Assembly: GCF_019457615.1 (NCBI RefSeq)
Contig: NZ_CP080414.1
Span: 3,483,501-3,547,500 of the forward strand
Length of the DNA stretch: 64,000 nt
Direction of reading: 5' to 3'
DNA from: Shewanella zhangzhouensis
GTDB lineage: Bacteria; Pseudomonadota; Gammaproteobacteria; Enterobacterales; Shewanellaceae
Positions within the stretch are counted from its first letter, which is position 1. Each line of letters begins with the position of its first letter. Shown here in pieces: positions 24,137-33,164 of the stretch. Position numbers and translations under genes: made by a program. The notes below the pieces were generated by a model. It was not told the DNA's origin. It searched no databases and was given only the letters and a program-made list of their open reading frames with translations.

Positions 24137-25195
24137 CTATTTACTGCCGGGCTTCAGTGCCAATGGCCGCTGGGCGTCCATCCCCATGGCAATAAGTCTG
24201 GTGTCGACTTTTTGCCCCTCACTGAAATCCGACTTTTGTTGCCAGCCAAACCAATGGCAACCAATGAGACTCTGGGCCACAGCGCCGCCAAGGGTGGTGC
24301 CAGGCCCCAGTATCATCACCCTGTCCGGGGCAAATTCTTTTACCGCCACCTGCACTGCGGTGGTGAAATCATAGGGCTCGGTGACCTGATGTCCCAGGGT
24401 GTAATCCCAGAGTTTTTCAGTGTCTGTGCTGTACTGGGTCCAGATGGCGCCGCGGCCATCCACCATGGGTACCTTGGGCGAGCTAAAGAGGCTCTTTGGC
24501 AACAGGCTTTTGCCCTTGGTCGACACCTCGGTTAACAGGGGCGAGTGGAAGGCGCCGTGGTTATAGAGCCGCATGGGGTAACGCTCATCGATTTTCGGCA
24601 GTCGCTCTTCGGCCAGCTTTAGCCCCGCTTCGTTGCCCGCCAGCACCCTGAAGCCGCCGAGGCGAATCGATGTATACAGGGCGCAGCCGTCGGTGGCATC
24701 AGCCTCGGCGAGCAAGGCATCCAGCATTTGCGTGTTGGCAGAACTCGGATGCCAGTTATCATCCATCTCGGGATAAATCATCTGCCCGCCAATTAAGCCA
24801 TCCTGCATCATGGAGCCCATGGTGTTAATCACCCCGATGGCGCCCTCTTCATCCAGCGCCCCGGCGCAGGCAAGGGCGATATACCAGCCCATGGAGTTGC
24901 CGGTCACGGCCACTATCTCGAAGCGTTCCCGGTCGATATCCATAAAGTCGGCCATGGCGCAGGCGTAGATGAGTGCCGACGCATTCTCACCGGGGGTATG
25001 CAGCTTGAAGGAGTACTTATCCATGGCATCGAGTTCGGCAATGGATTTTTGCCCCTCGTGGCGCCTGAAGGCATCGATACCGGCGATAAAGTCGCCCTTA
25101 TCGGCGTGGAGGCGCTGAAGATACCCAAGCTCCTCTTTGTTGTAGCAGCCGCGGCCCGGGGCTATCACTAACACTCTTTCTTTCGTCGTGCTCAT
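24137..25195 (-). CDS. Stand-alone FabD/AT-like acyltransferase, third gene of the gcdH operon
   Basis: A 352-residue alpha/beta hydrolase-type acyltransferase like malonyl-CoA:ACP transacylase. The nucleophile is Ser101 in 'TGNSMGWY' and the catalytic His is His217 in 'HGAFHSPLL'. Two usual features are changed: the oxyanion loop 'GQGSQ' is 'PGRGCY', and the Arg that holds the malonyl carboxylate ('xxRGxxMQ') is Met in 'NTMGSMMQ'. A malonyl substrate is therefore doubtful. The start codon overlaps the stop of the fused E1 gene (ATGA), so translation is coupled. No acyl carrier protein gene is nearby. Role unknown, probably acyl-thioester handling. Confidence 0.75.
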   Translation of the reverse strand: MSTTKERVLVIAPGRGCYNKEELGYLQRLHADKGDFIAGIDAFRRHEGQKSIAELDAMDKYSFKLHTPGENASALIYACAMADFMDIDRERFEIVAVTGNSMGWYIALACAGALDEEGAIGVINTMGSMMQDGLIGGQMIYPEMDDNWHPSSANTQMLDALLAEADATDGCALYTSIRLGGFRVLAGNEAGLKLAEERLPKIDERYPMRLYNHGAFHSPLLTEVSTKGKSLLPKSLFSSPKVPMVDGRGAIWTQYSTDTEKLWDYTLGHQVTEPYDFTTAVQVAVKEFAPDRVMILGPGTTLGGAVAQSLIGCHWFGWQQKSDFSEGQKVDTRLIAMGMDAQRPLALKPGSK

Positions 25196-27483
25196 GCCGA
25201 TGCCTCCAGTCCAATCACCATGCCTGCATCACTGTCAGTGCCATTATCAGTGCCAGCATCTTTGCCCTGCACCAACTTGAGTGCGCAATCGACTATGCTG
25301 TCTTTACCCGGCAGCGGCAAGGTGGCAGCATCCGCCAGCGGAATAAAGCAGTCTTCGGCGTTGAGCCGTGCCACGGGAGGGCAATCATCGCCAAGCCGTT
25401 CGTGCAGCGCCGTGACTATGGCCTCAGAGACTGAGCCCGAGCGGCGACACTCATCCACCACCAGTACATGGCGGCAGTTGGCGGCGATATCACAAATGGC
25501 GGCTTCGTTGAGCGGCGCGAGATAGCGAAGATCAACCACGGTGCAATCGATGCCCGCCTTCGCAAGCTCCTTCTCGGCCTGACGGCTTAAGTAGTAACCA
25601 TTGCCATAGCTAATAATGCACAGATCCTTACCTTCACCGAAGCGGCCGGGCTCGCCAAAGGGCAGCGGCTTGGCAACACGCTCGGGCACATATTCCGCCG
25701 CCCACAGGCTATCGCCGGCCTCATGCAGGTCGCGGGTCATGTAAAGTGCGATGGGCTCAAGGAATATCACCAGTCGCTGCTCTTCACGTGCAAGGCGCAC
25801 ACACTCCCGCAGCATGCCCTGGGCATCTGCACCATTGGATGGGCAAGCGAGGATAAGCCCGGGAATATCGCGAAACACGGTGAAGGAGTTGTCGTTGTGG
25901 AAGTGACCACCAAAGCCCTTCTGGTAAGCCAGACCCGCAATGCGGATCACCATGGGATTGGTGTACTGGCCATTGGAGAAGAACGGCAAGGTGGCCGCCT
26001 CACCGCGAATTTGGTCTTCGGCATTATGCACATAGGCCAGAAACTGGATTTCGGGGATGGGCAGCAAGCCGTTGTGGGCCATACCGGTGGCGAGGCCCAA
26101 AATGGAGGTTTCATCCAACAGGGTGTTGATAACCCGGCTGGGGCCAAAGCGCTCCACCAGGCGCGAGGTCACATGGTACACACCGCCCTTTTTGCCCACA
26201 TCTTCGCCGCAGATAACGATATTGTCGTTGCTCGCCATCAGCTCGGTGAGGGTCAGGTTAATCAGCTTACCCATGTGCACGGGTTTGCCCAGCGACTGCT
26301 TGTCGGCGGCAAAGAGACTCGCAAAAGCGTCATATCCCAACGTCTTCACTGCACGGGGATTGGCAAGCTTCGGTGGTACCACGCTCGCCATGGCATCAAC
26401 CGCAGTTTTCAGCTTGGGGCGAGTGGCAGCCACTCTGGCAATCGCAGCAATCCTGTCTTTTAGCTCCTGATACATTGCGAGGATTTGCTCTGCGCTCAGT
26501 ACGCCTGCTTCTATCAGCATGGCGGCGCTGCGAAGCAAGGGGTCCAGGGCTTCGTTTTCAAGGATTTTCCCCTTGGGCAGGTAAGCAATTTCGGCATCAC
26601 TGCCGGCATGCCCCATCAGGCGCACTGTGCGCACATGCAAAAACACCGGCTGGCGATGGCTGCGACACCAATGGGCCGCTTCTTTGGCCACCTTGTAGGT
26701 GTCGAGCAAATCCAAACCATCGCAGCAAAAATACTTAAGCCCGGGCCTTTGGCTGAAATTGGCGCCAATCCAGCCCTTGGGTGTGGGGGTAGAAATGCCT
26801 ATGCCGTTGTCTTCACAGACAAACATCAGCGGCATGGGAATATTCTGAAACGCCGCCCAGCAGGCCGCATTGATGGCGGTCTGGGCGCTGGCGTGGTTGG
26901 CCGAGGCATCGCCAAAGTTACACATGGCGATGGCATCAGGGGGCAAAGCCCCTTCAACACCCAGACGCTCGGTGAGGGGAATACTCAAGGCCACCCCAAC
27001 TGCCTTGGGCAGATGGGAGGCAATGGTGGAGGTTTGCGGCGGAATATTCAGTGACTTGCTGCCCAGCACCTTATGGCGGCCGCCGGATATGGGGTCTTCG
27101 CATGAGGCCGCAAACGAGAGCATCATGTCCCACAGCACGGTCTCACTCGCCTTATGGCGACTGCGCTCCACCATAAAGGCGCCACTGCGGTAATGCAACA
27201 ATGCCATGTCGCTGGTATTGAGCACAGCGGCAATGGCGGCGTTACCCTCGTGGCCCGAAGAGCCGATGGTATAAAAGCCTTCATTGCGCGCCCGCATACG
27301 GCGCGACTCCAAATCAAGTAGACGACTCTTTAGCTGGGACTCGAAAATCCCCACAAAGTCGGCATCACTGAGCCCGAGGCGGCGATGATCCCAGCCCTGG
27401 GTGTGTTCGAGAAAGGCCTCGATGCGGCCGCTCTCCAATGCTTCGATAAACTGCCGTTCAACGGCAATAGCCCTGTCTTCCAT
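25192..27483 (-). CDS. Fused E1 alpha-beta 2-oxoacid dehydrogenase component
   Basis: A 763-residue thiamine-diphosphate enzyme joining both E1 chains. Residues about 40-330 are the alpha part, with the ThDP motif 'CNFGDASANHAS' (GDG replaced by GDA) and 'VCEDNGIGISTPT'. Residues about 400-750 are the beta part, with 'VICGEDVGKKGGVYHVT' and 'LVVDECRRSGSVSEA'. Such fused E1s resemble branched-chain or 2-oxoisovalerate dehydrogenases. No E2 or E3 gene is adjacent. It lies between glutaryl-CoA dehydrogenase (59 bp upstream) and the AT-like gene (4-bp overlap), so one substrate idea is 2-oxoadipate to glutaryl-CoA; this is inference only. Confidence 0.85.
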   Translation of the reverse strand: MEDRAIAVERQFIEALESGRIEAFLEHTQGWDHRRLGLSDADFVGIFESQLKSRLLDLESRRMRARNEGFYTIGSSGHEGNAAIAAVLNTSDMALLHYRSGAFMVERSRHKASETVLWDMMLSFAASCEDPISGGRHKVLGSKSLNIPPQTSTIASHLPKAVGVALSIPLTERLGVEGALPPDAIAMCNFGDASANHASAQTAINAACWAAFQNIPMPLMFVCEDNGIGISTPTPKGWIGANFSQRPGLKYFCCDGLDLLDTYKVAKEAAHWCRSHRQPVFLHVRTVRLMGHAGSDAEIAYLPKGKILENEALDPLLRSAAMLIEAGVLSAEQILAMYQELKDRIAAIARVAATRPKLKTAVDAMASVVPPKLANPRAVKTLGYDAFASLFAADKQSLGKPVHMGKLINLTLTELMASNDNIVICGEDVGKKGGVYHVTSRLVERFGPSRVINTLLDETSILGLATGMAHNGLLPIPEIQFLAYVHNAEDQIRGEAATLPFFSNGQYTNPMVIRIAGLAYQKGFGGHFHNDNSFTVFRDIPGLILACPSNGADAQGMLRECVRLAREEQRLVIFLEPIALYMTRDLHEAGDSLWAAEYVPERVAKPLPFGEPGRFGEGKDLCIISYGNGYYLSRQAEKELAKAGIDCTVVDLRYLAPLNEAAICDIAANCRHVLVVDECRRSGSVSEAIVTALHERLGDDCPPVARLNAEDCFIPLADAATLPLPGKDSIVDCALKLVQGKDAGTDNGTDSDAGMVIGLEASA

Positions 27484-27542
27484 GGTTATCCCTCACTGGG
27501 TGAACGATACAAAAACGGAGGCACCCGGCCCCCGTTTTCCCA

Positions 27543-28718
27543 TCAGCAAAATGCCTGCAGATAGGTCTGGGCACGGCCCAGGATCAGGGCATGGATGTCG
27601 TGGGTACCCTCGTAGGTGTTCACCGCCTCGAGGTTCATCACATGGCGGATAACATGGAATTCGTCGCTGATGCCATTGCCGCCGTGCATATCGCGGGCGA
27701 TGCGGGCAATGTCCAGCGCCTTGCCACAGGAGTTGCGTTTAATCAGTGAGATAGCCTCTACCGGCAGGGCATCGGCGTCCATCAGGCGGCCAGCCTGCAG
27801 GCAGGCAAACAGGCCCGTGGTAATTTCGGTTTGCATATCGGCCAGTTTCTTCTGATACAGCTGATTGGCCGCCAGCGGCCGGTTGAACTGAATACGGTCC
27901 AGACCATACTGACGGGCCGCATGCCAGCAGAATTCAGCGGCACCAAGTGCGCCCCAGGCTATGCCGTAACGTGCCTTGTTAAGGCAGCCGAATGGTCCCT
28001 TGAGGCCTTCAACATTGGGCAGCAGCGCATCTTCACCCACTTCCACATTGTCCATCACGATTTCACCTGTGATGGAGGCGCGCAGGGAGAACTTGCCTTC
28101 AATCTTGGGCGCCGACAGGCCCTTCATGCCCTTTTCGAGCACGAAGCCGCGAATGGCACCATCGAGCTTGGCCCACACCACAAACACATCGGCAATGGGT
28201 GAATTGGTGATCCACATCTTGGCACCGGTAATGCGATAACCGCCGTCGATACGCTCGGCGCGGGTCTTCATGCCGGCGGGATCTGAGCCCACATCCGGCT
28301 CGGTCAGACCAAAGCAGCCCACCCACTCGCCGCTGGCGAGCTTGGGCAGGTACTTGCGCCGCTGTGCTTCGGTGCCATAGGTGTAGATGGGATGCATCAC
28401 CAGGGATGACTGCACGCTCATGGCCGAACGATAACCGCTGTCGACCCGCTCGATTTCACGGGCCACCAGCCCGTAGCTCACGTAGTTGGCATTGGCGCAG
28501 CCGTATTCTTCAGGAAGCGTCGCACCAAGCAGACCCAGCTCGCCCAGCTCGTTCATGATTTCGCGGTCGAAGTGTTCTTCACGGTTCGCCATCAGCACCC
28601 GCGCCATCAATTTATCCTGGGCGTACTCGTGTACCATGTCGCGGATCATCCGCTCTTCTTCGGTCAGCAGGGAGTTGAAGTTCAGCGGGTCTTGCCAGTC
28701 AAATTGCACGCGGGCCAT
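27543..28718 (-). CDS. gcdH: Glutaryl-CoA dehydrogenase
   Basis: FAD enzyme that oxidises and decarboxylates glutaryl-CoA to crotonyl-CoA in lysine/tryptophan and glutarate breakdown. Its 391 residues keep the acyl-CoA dehydrogenase signature 'CFGLTEPDVGSDPAGMKT' and the GCDH-specific end 'NTYEGTHDIHALILGRA', in which Glu370 is the catalytic base. The N-terminus 'FDWQDPLNFNSLLTEEERMI' is also GCDH-like. It heads an operon with a fused E1 and an acyltransferase-like gene and is divergent from a LysR regulator, which probably controls it. Confidence 0.93.
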   Translation of the reverse strand: MARVQFDWQDPLNFNSLLTEEERMIRDMVHEYAQDKLMARVLMANREEHFDREIMNELGELGLLGATLPEEYGCANANYVSYGLVAREIERVDSGYRSAMSVQSSLVMHPIYTYGTEAQRRKYLPKLASGEWVGCFGLTEPDVGSDPAGMKTRAERIDGGYRITGAKMWITNSPIADVFVVWAKLDGAIRGFVLEKGMKGLSAPKIEGKFSLRASITGEIVMDNVEVGEDALLPNVEGLKGPFGCLNKARYGIAWGALGAAEFCWHAARQYGLDRIQFNRPLAANQLYQKKLADMQTEITTGLFACLQAGRLMDADALPVEAISLIKRNSCGKALDIARIARDMHGGNGISDEFHVIRHVMNLEAVNTYEGTHDIHALILGRAQTYLQAFC

Positions 28719-28865
28719 AGGGTAGTCCTTTATTGAGTCTTATTGTTTGAACGGGTTTGCAGGCGGCTTGTATGGCCAATACCAGAGACCAGAACGCCAC
28801 TTGTGATTTGCACTAGCATAGGCATAATCAATCATTAGGAAAAATATTCTTTTTCTCTTACATCC

Positions 28866-28880
28866 ATAGTATTTTTCTAT
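28866..28880. promoter_or_regulatory. Candidate LysR-binding motif
   Basis: ATAG-TATTTTT-CTAT, a T-N11-A type interrupted palindrome 20 bp before the LysR start codon in the 181-bp divergent gcdH-lysR region. The region is AT-rich and the match may be by chance. Confidence 0.35.
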
Positions 28881-28899
28881 ATCTTACGCACAGGGAAAG

Positions 28900-29736
28900 A
28901 TGAACCTTAAGGCATTGAATTACTTCGTCGCAGTCTTGGAGAGAGGCAGTATCAGCGCCGCGGCCAAGCACTGCTACATAGCACAACCCTCGATTTCGGC
29001 GGCCATTGCCGCGCTGGAGTCTGAGCTCGGGGTGCAGCTCTTTGCCCGCCACGGTAAGGGCGTTTCAGCCACAGAGGCGGGCATGCGCTTGTACCCCCTC
29101 GCCAAGCGGCTCCTGAACGAATCCAAAGCCATCCAGTCGCTGTTTTCCAAGCCTGAAACCCAGGTGCCGTTCAGACTGGGGCTCATCCGCTCCCTGGGCG
29201 TGGCCCGAATGAGTATGCTGCTCAAAGACTTTACGGCCGCCTGCCCGGACATGGACCTGACCCTGGTGGAACCCAGTGAAGAGTGCGATGGCCGCATCAT
29301 CACCACCGCCGACTTGACCCCCAATGAAAGCTTTCAGGCCATGTGGCACGACACCTATTTGCTGGCAATCCCCCCGGCACTGAGTCTGGCGCTGAAAAGC
29401 AGCATCCGGCTCGAAGATTTGCAGGGGCAGCCCTTTATTCACAGGGCGCCCTGTGAGGCACTCACCAGCTTGCAGCAACTTTTGGATATGGAAGGAATAA
29501 AGATGCAGGTACGGGCCCGTATTCAGACCATAGAATATGCGGTGGGATTGGTGGCTGCTGGATTGGGCATTGCCCTGGTACCTGCCATTCCGGCACTGCT
29601 GGACCAGCAGGACATAGTATTCCGGCCGCTGGCAGACATAGATCTTAAACGTACCGTGGGCCTTGCCCTGCCTCTGGGGCACCCACCCACGCCTCAGCAA
29701 CGGCAACTGGCCGCCCTTTGCCGGCAATGTCACTAG
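28900..29736 (+). CDS. LysR-family regulator divergent from gcdH
   Basis: A 278-residue LysR-type regulator. The N-terminal helix-turn-helix is 'GSISAAAKHCYIAQPSISAA', followed by the usual 'ALESELGVQLFARHGKGVSA'. The C-terminal effector domain is somewhat short. Divergence from the gcdH-E1-AT operon makes it the likely activator of that operon in response to a pathway intermediate such as glutarate or a CoA ester; this is inferred from layout. The start follows 'CAGGGAAAG'. Confidence 0.88.
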   Translation: MNLKALNYFVAVLERGSISAAAKHCYIAQPSISAAIAALESELGVQLFARHGKGVSATEAGMRLYPLAKRLLNESKAIQSLFSKPETQVPFRLGLIRSLGVARMSMLLKDFTAACPDMDLTLVEPSEECDGRIITTADLTPNESFQAMWHDTYLLAIPPALSLALKSSIRLEDLQGQPFIHRAPCEALTSLQQLLDMEGIKMQVRARIQTIEYAVGLVAAGLGIALVPAIPALLDQQDIVFRPLADIDLKRTVGLALPLGHPPTPQQRQLAALCRQCH

Positions 29737-29879
29737 CGCCGCAAGAACTTACAACGCTTTGTGTTTTGCAAAGTACAAGTATCAAATTGCAACAGTCAAA
29801 GTTTGGCCACTGCTGCACCGACATTTACATGCTAATCTGTTGCAACCTTTGTTAACGGACAACCCAGATCGCCACCAAA

Positions 29880-30740
29880 ATGAAGTCATCCTTTTTTGGT
29901 TTTTTACTCAGCGTCATACTCCTGTCACCCGGCATGGTGATGGCTCAGTGCGACGACACCACGGACTGCATTGAAAAAAACAGCTGGGATCTGGGCATTG
30001 CCTTTGGCTATGGCCAAAGAACCAATCCGCTCAAGGATTACGAAGACATCCCCATCTATGTGCTGCCCACCATCGCCTATTATGGCGACAACTGGTTTTT
30101 TGATAATGGCGCCATAGGTTACACCCTGACGGAACAAGAGCGCTTTACTGTCAATCTGATCACCGGCTTTTCCAGTGACAGGGCATTTTTCTATCGCTGG
30201 GATCCGTCCAACATCTTCCTGGCCGGTACCTCCCGTGGGTTCAGAGAGTCTGAGCTGAACGGCATCACCAGTTTTGCAACCCTGGACACCATAGGCGAAC
30301 TCGAGTCCCGCAACTTTACCTACCTCGGCGGTATTGAGACCTATATCTACAACCGTTTTGGCACCTTAAGGCTGGCGCTGCTCCATGACCTGCTGAATGT
30401 GCACCAGGGCACAGAAGGTCAAATCAAGTGGAACTACCATTGGGGTCATAAAGACTTAAGTGTTGATTTTGCGGTGTTCTTTGACTGGAAAAGTCAGGAA
30501 GTCGTTAACTATTACTATGGCGTACGCCCATCGGAAAGTGCATACTGGCATGAGCATTACCGCACAGAAAACGGCTGGAATCGGGGGCTTGAGCTCACTG
30601 CCCGCTACAGCCTAACACCTGCATGGGAACTCCTGATGACGGCTCGCTACACCCAACTCGCCGATACCATAACGCAAAGCCCTCTATTGGACGAAGACGA
30701 CAGCTACGCCTACCTCATTGGCGCTGCCTATAGGTTCTGA
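29880..30740 (+). CDS. MipA/OmpV-family outer-membrane protein
   Basis: A 286-residue protein with a signal peptide of 22 residues ending in 'GMVMAQ' and a beta-barrel pattern of alternating aromatic strands that finishes 'YAYLIGAAYRF', with C-terminal Phe. The opening 'WDLGIAFGYGQRTNPLKDYE' and 'IPIYVLPTIAYYGDNWFFDN' are family features. MipA (MltA-interacting protein) links murein enzymes in E. coli; OmpV-type members respond to osmotic or antibiotic stress. It is the first of four genes that touch or overlap each other and ends with a two-component system, which suggests the barrel is its target or sensor partner. Confidence 0.87.
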   Translation: MKSSFFGFLLSVILLSPGMVMAQCDDTTDCIEKNSWDLGIAFGYGQRTNPLKDYEDIPIYVLPTIAYYGDNWFFDNGAIGYTLTEQERFTVNLITGFSSDRAFFYRWDPSNIFLAGTSRGFRESELNGITSFATLDTIGELESRNFTYLGGIETYIYNRFGTLRLALLHDLLNVHQGTEGQIKWNYHWGHKDLSVDFAVFFDWKSQEVVNYYYGVRPSESAYWHEHYRTENGWNRGLELTARYSLTPAWELLMTARYTQLADTITQSPLLDEDDSYAYLIGAAYRF

Positions 30741-31141
30741 TGCCGTTGAAGACCTGTCGTCGACTGTTGCTGCTGCCTTTGATAAGCCTGCTGGGACTCC
30801 CTGCGGCCAAGGCCGACGACACGTCCAATTCTTTCGAAGTGACCCCCAGTCTTTGCCTCAGCGACAAGGAAAACGGCCGCTGTGATATTCGGGTAACCCT
30901 AACCTGGTATGCCGAAAACCCCATATGTATTGAGGTAGATTTACCCGACTTGCCCCGTTGGTGTATACGCGATGATTCCCAGGACTCACTGACCCTGGAT
31001 ATCAGTACCGATAAGGACCTGCATTTCGTGATGCGGGATGAGAAGAGTAACCAACCGCTGGCCGATGCGGTGCTCAAGGTCAAACCCCTGAGTGAGCCAC
31101 AGACCCGGCGCCGCTTTCGTAACCCGTGGAGTATTTTCTGA
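30740..31141 (+). CDS. DUF3019 exported protein
   Basis: A 133-residue protein with a signal peptide ending 'LLGLPAAKA' and a mature part of about 105 residues rich in beta structure. Four cysteines ('PSLCLSD', 'GRCDIRV', 'NPICIEV', 'RWCIRDD') could form two disulfides in the periplasm. DUF3019 proteins occur mainly in Shewanella and relatives, generally next to a MipA gene and an OmpR-type system, as here. The function is not known. It overlaps the MipA stop by one base and its own stop overlaps the response-regulator start by one base. Confidence 0.82.
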   Translation: MPLKTCRRLLLLPLISLLGLPAAKADDTSNSFEVTPSLCLSDKENGRCDIRVTLTWYAENPICIEVDLPDLPRWCIRDDSQDSLTLDISTDKDLHFVMRDEKSNQPLADAVLKVKPLSEPQTRRRFRNPWSIF

Positions 31142-31851
31142 TGACGACTCAAGTACCACACCGAGTATTGCTGGTTGAAGACGATGTGCGTCTGGCAAAC
31201 CTTATCGTGGATTACCTGAAAGCCAACGGTATGCATGTGGAGCTGGAGCGCCGCGGCGATACAGTACTGACCCGCCTGCTCAACTACAAACCCGATATCA
31301 TTCTGCTGGACATCATGTTGCCCGGCATGGACGGCCTGACACTGATTGAAAAGCTGCCCGACTACTTTGCCGGCCCTATCCTGCTGATGAGCGCACTGGG
31401 CTCCAATGAAGATCAAATCAAGGGGCTGGAACTTGGCGCAGACGACTATGTGGTTAAACCGGTCGACCCGGCGCTGCTGGTAGCCCGAATCAACAACCTG
31501 TTACGCCGCCACAGCGCGCCGCCAAAGCAGGAAAGCCATTGTCTAAATTTTGGCAAGCTCAGCATAGATCCCCACACCCAAACCATACGCCTGAACGACC
31601 AGCAGGTGGACCTGACCAGTCATGAATTCGAACTGCTGTGGTTGCTTGCCTCTCAGGCCGGTCAGGTACTGAGTCGCCAGTATATTTATCAGTACCTGCT
31701 CAATATCGATTTCGATGGCAAGGACCGTAAAATCGATGTGCGCATCTCGCGCCTGCGTAAAAAGCTCGACGACAACCTGGAAACCCCGTTCCGAATTAAG
31801 ACCGTCTGGGGTCAGGGGTATCTGTTTGCACCCGAGGCCTGGGCAAGTTAA
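31141..31851 (+). CDS. OmpR-family response regulator
   Basis: A 236-residue regulator. Receiver domain residues about 5-118: acidic pocket 'VLLVEDDV', phospho-Asp in 'IILLDIMLPGMDGL', Lys in 'DDYVVKPV'. The C-terminal winged helix (about 135-232) has 'LTSHEFELLWLLASQAGQVL' and 'RKIDVRISRLRKKLD', then 'VWGQGYLF'. It resembles RstA/CpxR-class proteins. The start at 31141 overlaps the DUF3019 stop, and the kinase gene starts three bases after its stop. Phosphorylation by that kinase and control of the same operon are likely but inferred. Confidence 0.92.
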   Translation: MTTQVPHRVLLVEDDVRLANLIVDYLKANGMHVELERRGDTVLTRLLNYKPDIILLDIMLPGMDGLTLIEKLPDYFAGPILLMSALGSNEDQIKGLELGADDYVVKPVDPALLVARINNLLRRHSAPPKQESHCLNFGKLSIDPHTQTIRLNDQQVDLTSHEFELLWLLASQAGQVLSRQYIYQYLLNIDFDGKDRKIDVRISRLRKKLDDNLETPFRIKTVWGQGYLFAPEAWAS

Positions 31852-31854
31852 CCC

Positions 31855-33117
31855 GTGAAACGCCTCTTCGTCAGCCTTTATCTGCTGCTGAGTCTGTCCA
31901 TTCTGGGCATTGGCTGGACCCTGGATAGCCTCTGGTACCACAATGTGGACGACTCCGCCGCAGAAGACGCGCCCTTTCTGGCACTGGCCAGCCTGCTGTC
32001 TGAAATGCCCGAAGCCGAGCGGGCAAAACACCTCGCCAAATTCGAAGAAGACAAGACACTGCCCCTGTCACTCCTGAGTGCCAGCCAGGTGGCCCTCTCC
32101 AACAACGAATCCCTGAGCAGCGGCCGAGTGTTTACCATTGCCCTCGATGACGATAAGGAAATGCGTCTGGTACGGGTGGGTGAACAGGTGCTGATGGCAG
32201 GCCCCATGGAGATTGATCCCAGAGAAAACCTGCGCGGGCTCTTTACGCTGTTTTTCTATGGACTGCTGGCCGGTGTCGCCCTGCTGTGGGTGTGGCCACT
32301 GTCGCGGGATATCCGCATACTGCGGGAAGCCACTGAAGCCTTTGGCCGGGCAAAATGGGATACCCGTATCGCCCTGTCGAAGCGCTCTCAGGTAAAAAGC
32401 CTGGCCGATACCTTCAATGAGATGGCGCGCCATATCAGCGCCCTGATTGAAAACCAGCAGCACCTGACCAATGCCGTATCCCACGAAATCCGCACCCCGC
32501 TGGCCCGGCTCAAGTTTGCCCTGGCGCTGCTGCCGGGTTATTGCGGCAAAGACAATGACGACGAAAAGCTCACCCAATTTCTTGCTGATATGCAGTTGGA
32601 TATCAAGGAGATGGAACAGCTGCTCTCAGAGCTCTTGACCTATGCCAGCCTGGAAGCCCCCAAGGAAGGGCTGAAGTTTGAAACCAGCAACCTCAGCGCC
32701 CTCACCCGCCAGGTGGCGCAGCGACTGCAAAGTTTAAGTCAGGTGCCCATCGAGCTGCATTTGCCGGAAAAGGATGTCCAGGTACCGGCGGACCCCTCCC
32801 TTATCGAGCGCGCCCTGCAGAATCTCATCACCAATGCCATCCGGTTTGCCCACACCCGCATTGGTATCGAGCTGGTACGGGCCGACAATGAATGGCGCCT
32901 GTCGGTAGAGGACGATGGTGAAGGGATCCCGCTTGCGGATCAGGGCAAGATTTTTGAGCCCTTTTATCGGGTGAGCAGCAGCCAGAACGGCAACAAGGGA
33001 CACGGGTTGGGACTGGCCATCATCAAGCGCATTATGCAGCGCCATAAGGGCAAAGTAAGCCTTGAGAGTGAACCGGGGAAAACCCGCTTTACTCTGCATA
33101 TGCGAGCACGCAGTTAG
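31855..33117 (+). CDS. Sensor histidine kinase, RstB-like
   Basis: A 420-residue membrane kinase starting with GTG. A first helix at residues 5-22, a periplasmic region of about 110 residues ('WYHNVDDSAAEDAPFLALAS'), a second helix around 130-148, then HAMP. Phospho-His lies in 'AVSHEIRTPLARLKFALALL' and ATP-binding boxes are 'LQNLITNAIRF', 'VEDDGEGIP' and 'KGHGLGLAIIKRI'. It is last in the MipA-DUF3019-regulator-kinase operon. The sensed signal is unknown; the periplasmic loop is large enough to bind MipA- or DUF3019-derived cues. Confidence 0.92.
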   Translation: MKRLFVSLYLLLSLSILGIGWTLDSLWYHNVDDSAAEDAPFLALASLLSEMPEAERAKHLAKFEEDKTLPLSLLSASQVALSNNESLSSGRVFTIALDDDKEMRLVRVGEQVLMAGPMEIDPRENLRGLFTLFFYGLLAGVALLWVWPLSRDIRILREATEAFGRAKWDTRIALSKRSQVKSLADTFNEMARHISALIENQQHLTNAVSHEIRTPLARLKFALALLPGYCGKDNDDEKLTQFLADMQLDIKEMEQLLSELLTYASLEAPKEGLKFETSNLSALTRQVAQRLQSLSQVPIELHLPEKDVQVPADPSLIERALQNLITNAIRFAHTRIGIELVRADNEWRLSVEDDGEGIPLADQGKIFEPFYRVSSSQNGNKGHGLGLAIIKRIMQRHKGKVSLESEPGKTRFTLHMRARS

Positions 33118-33164
33118 TCATCCTGAAGGGTTATTTTAGCGATACAGTTCAGCGCGGCTGATAT

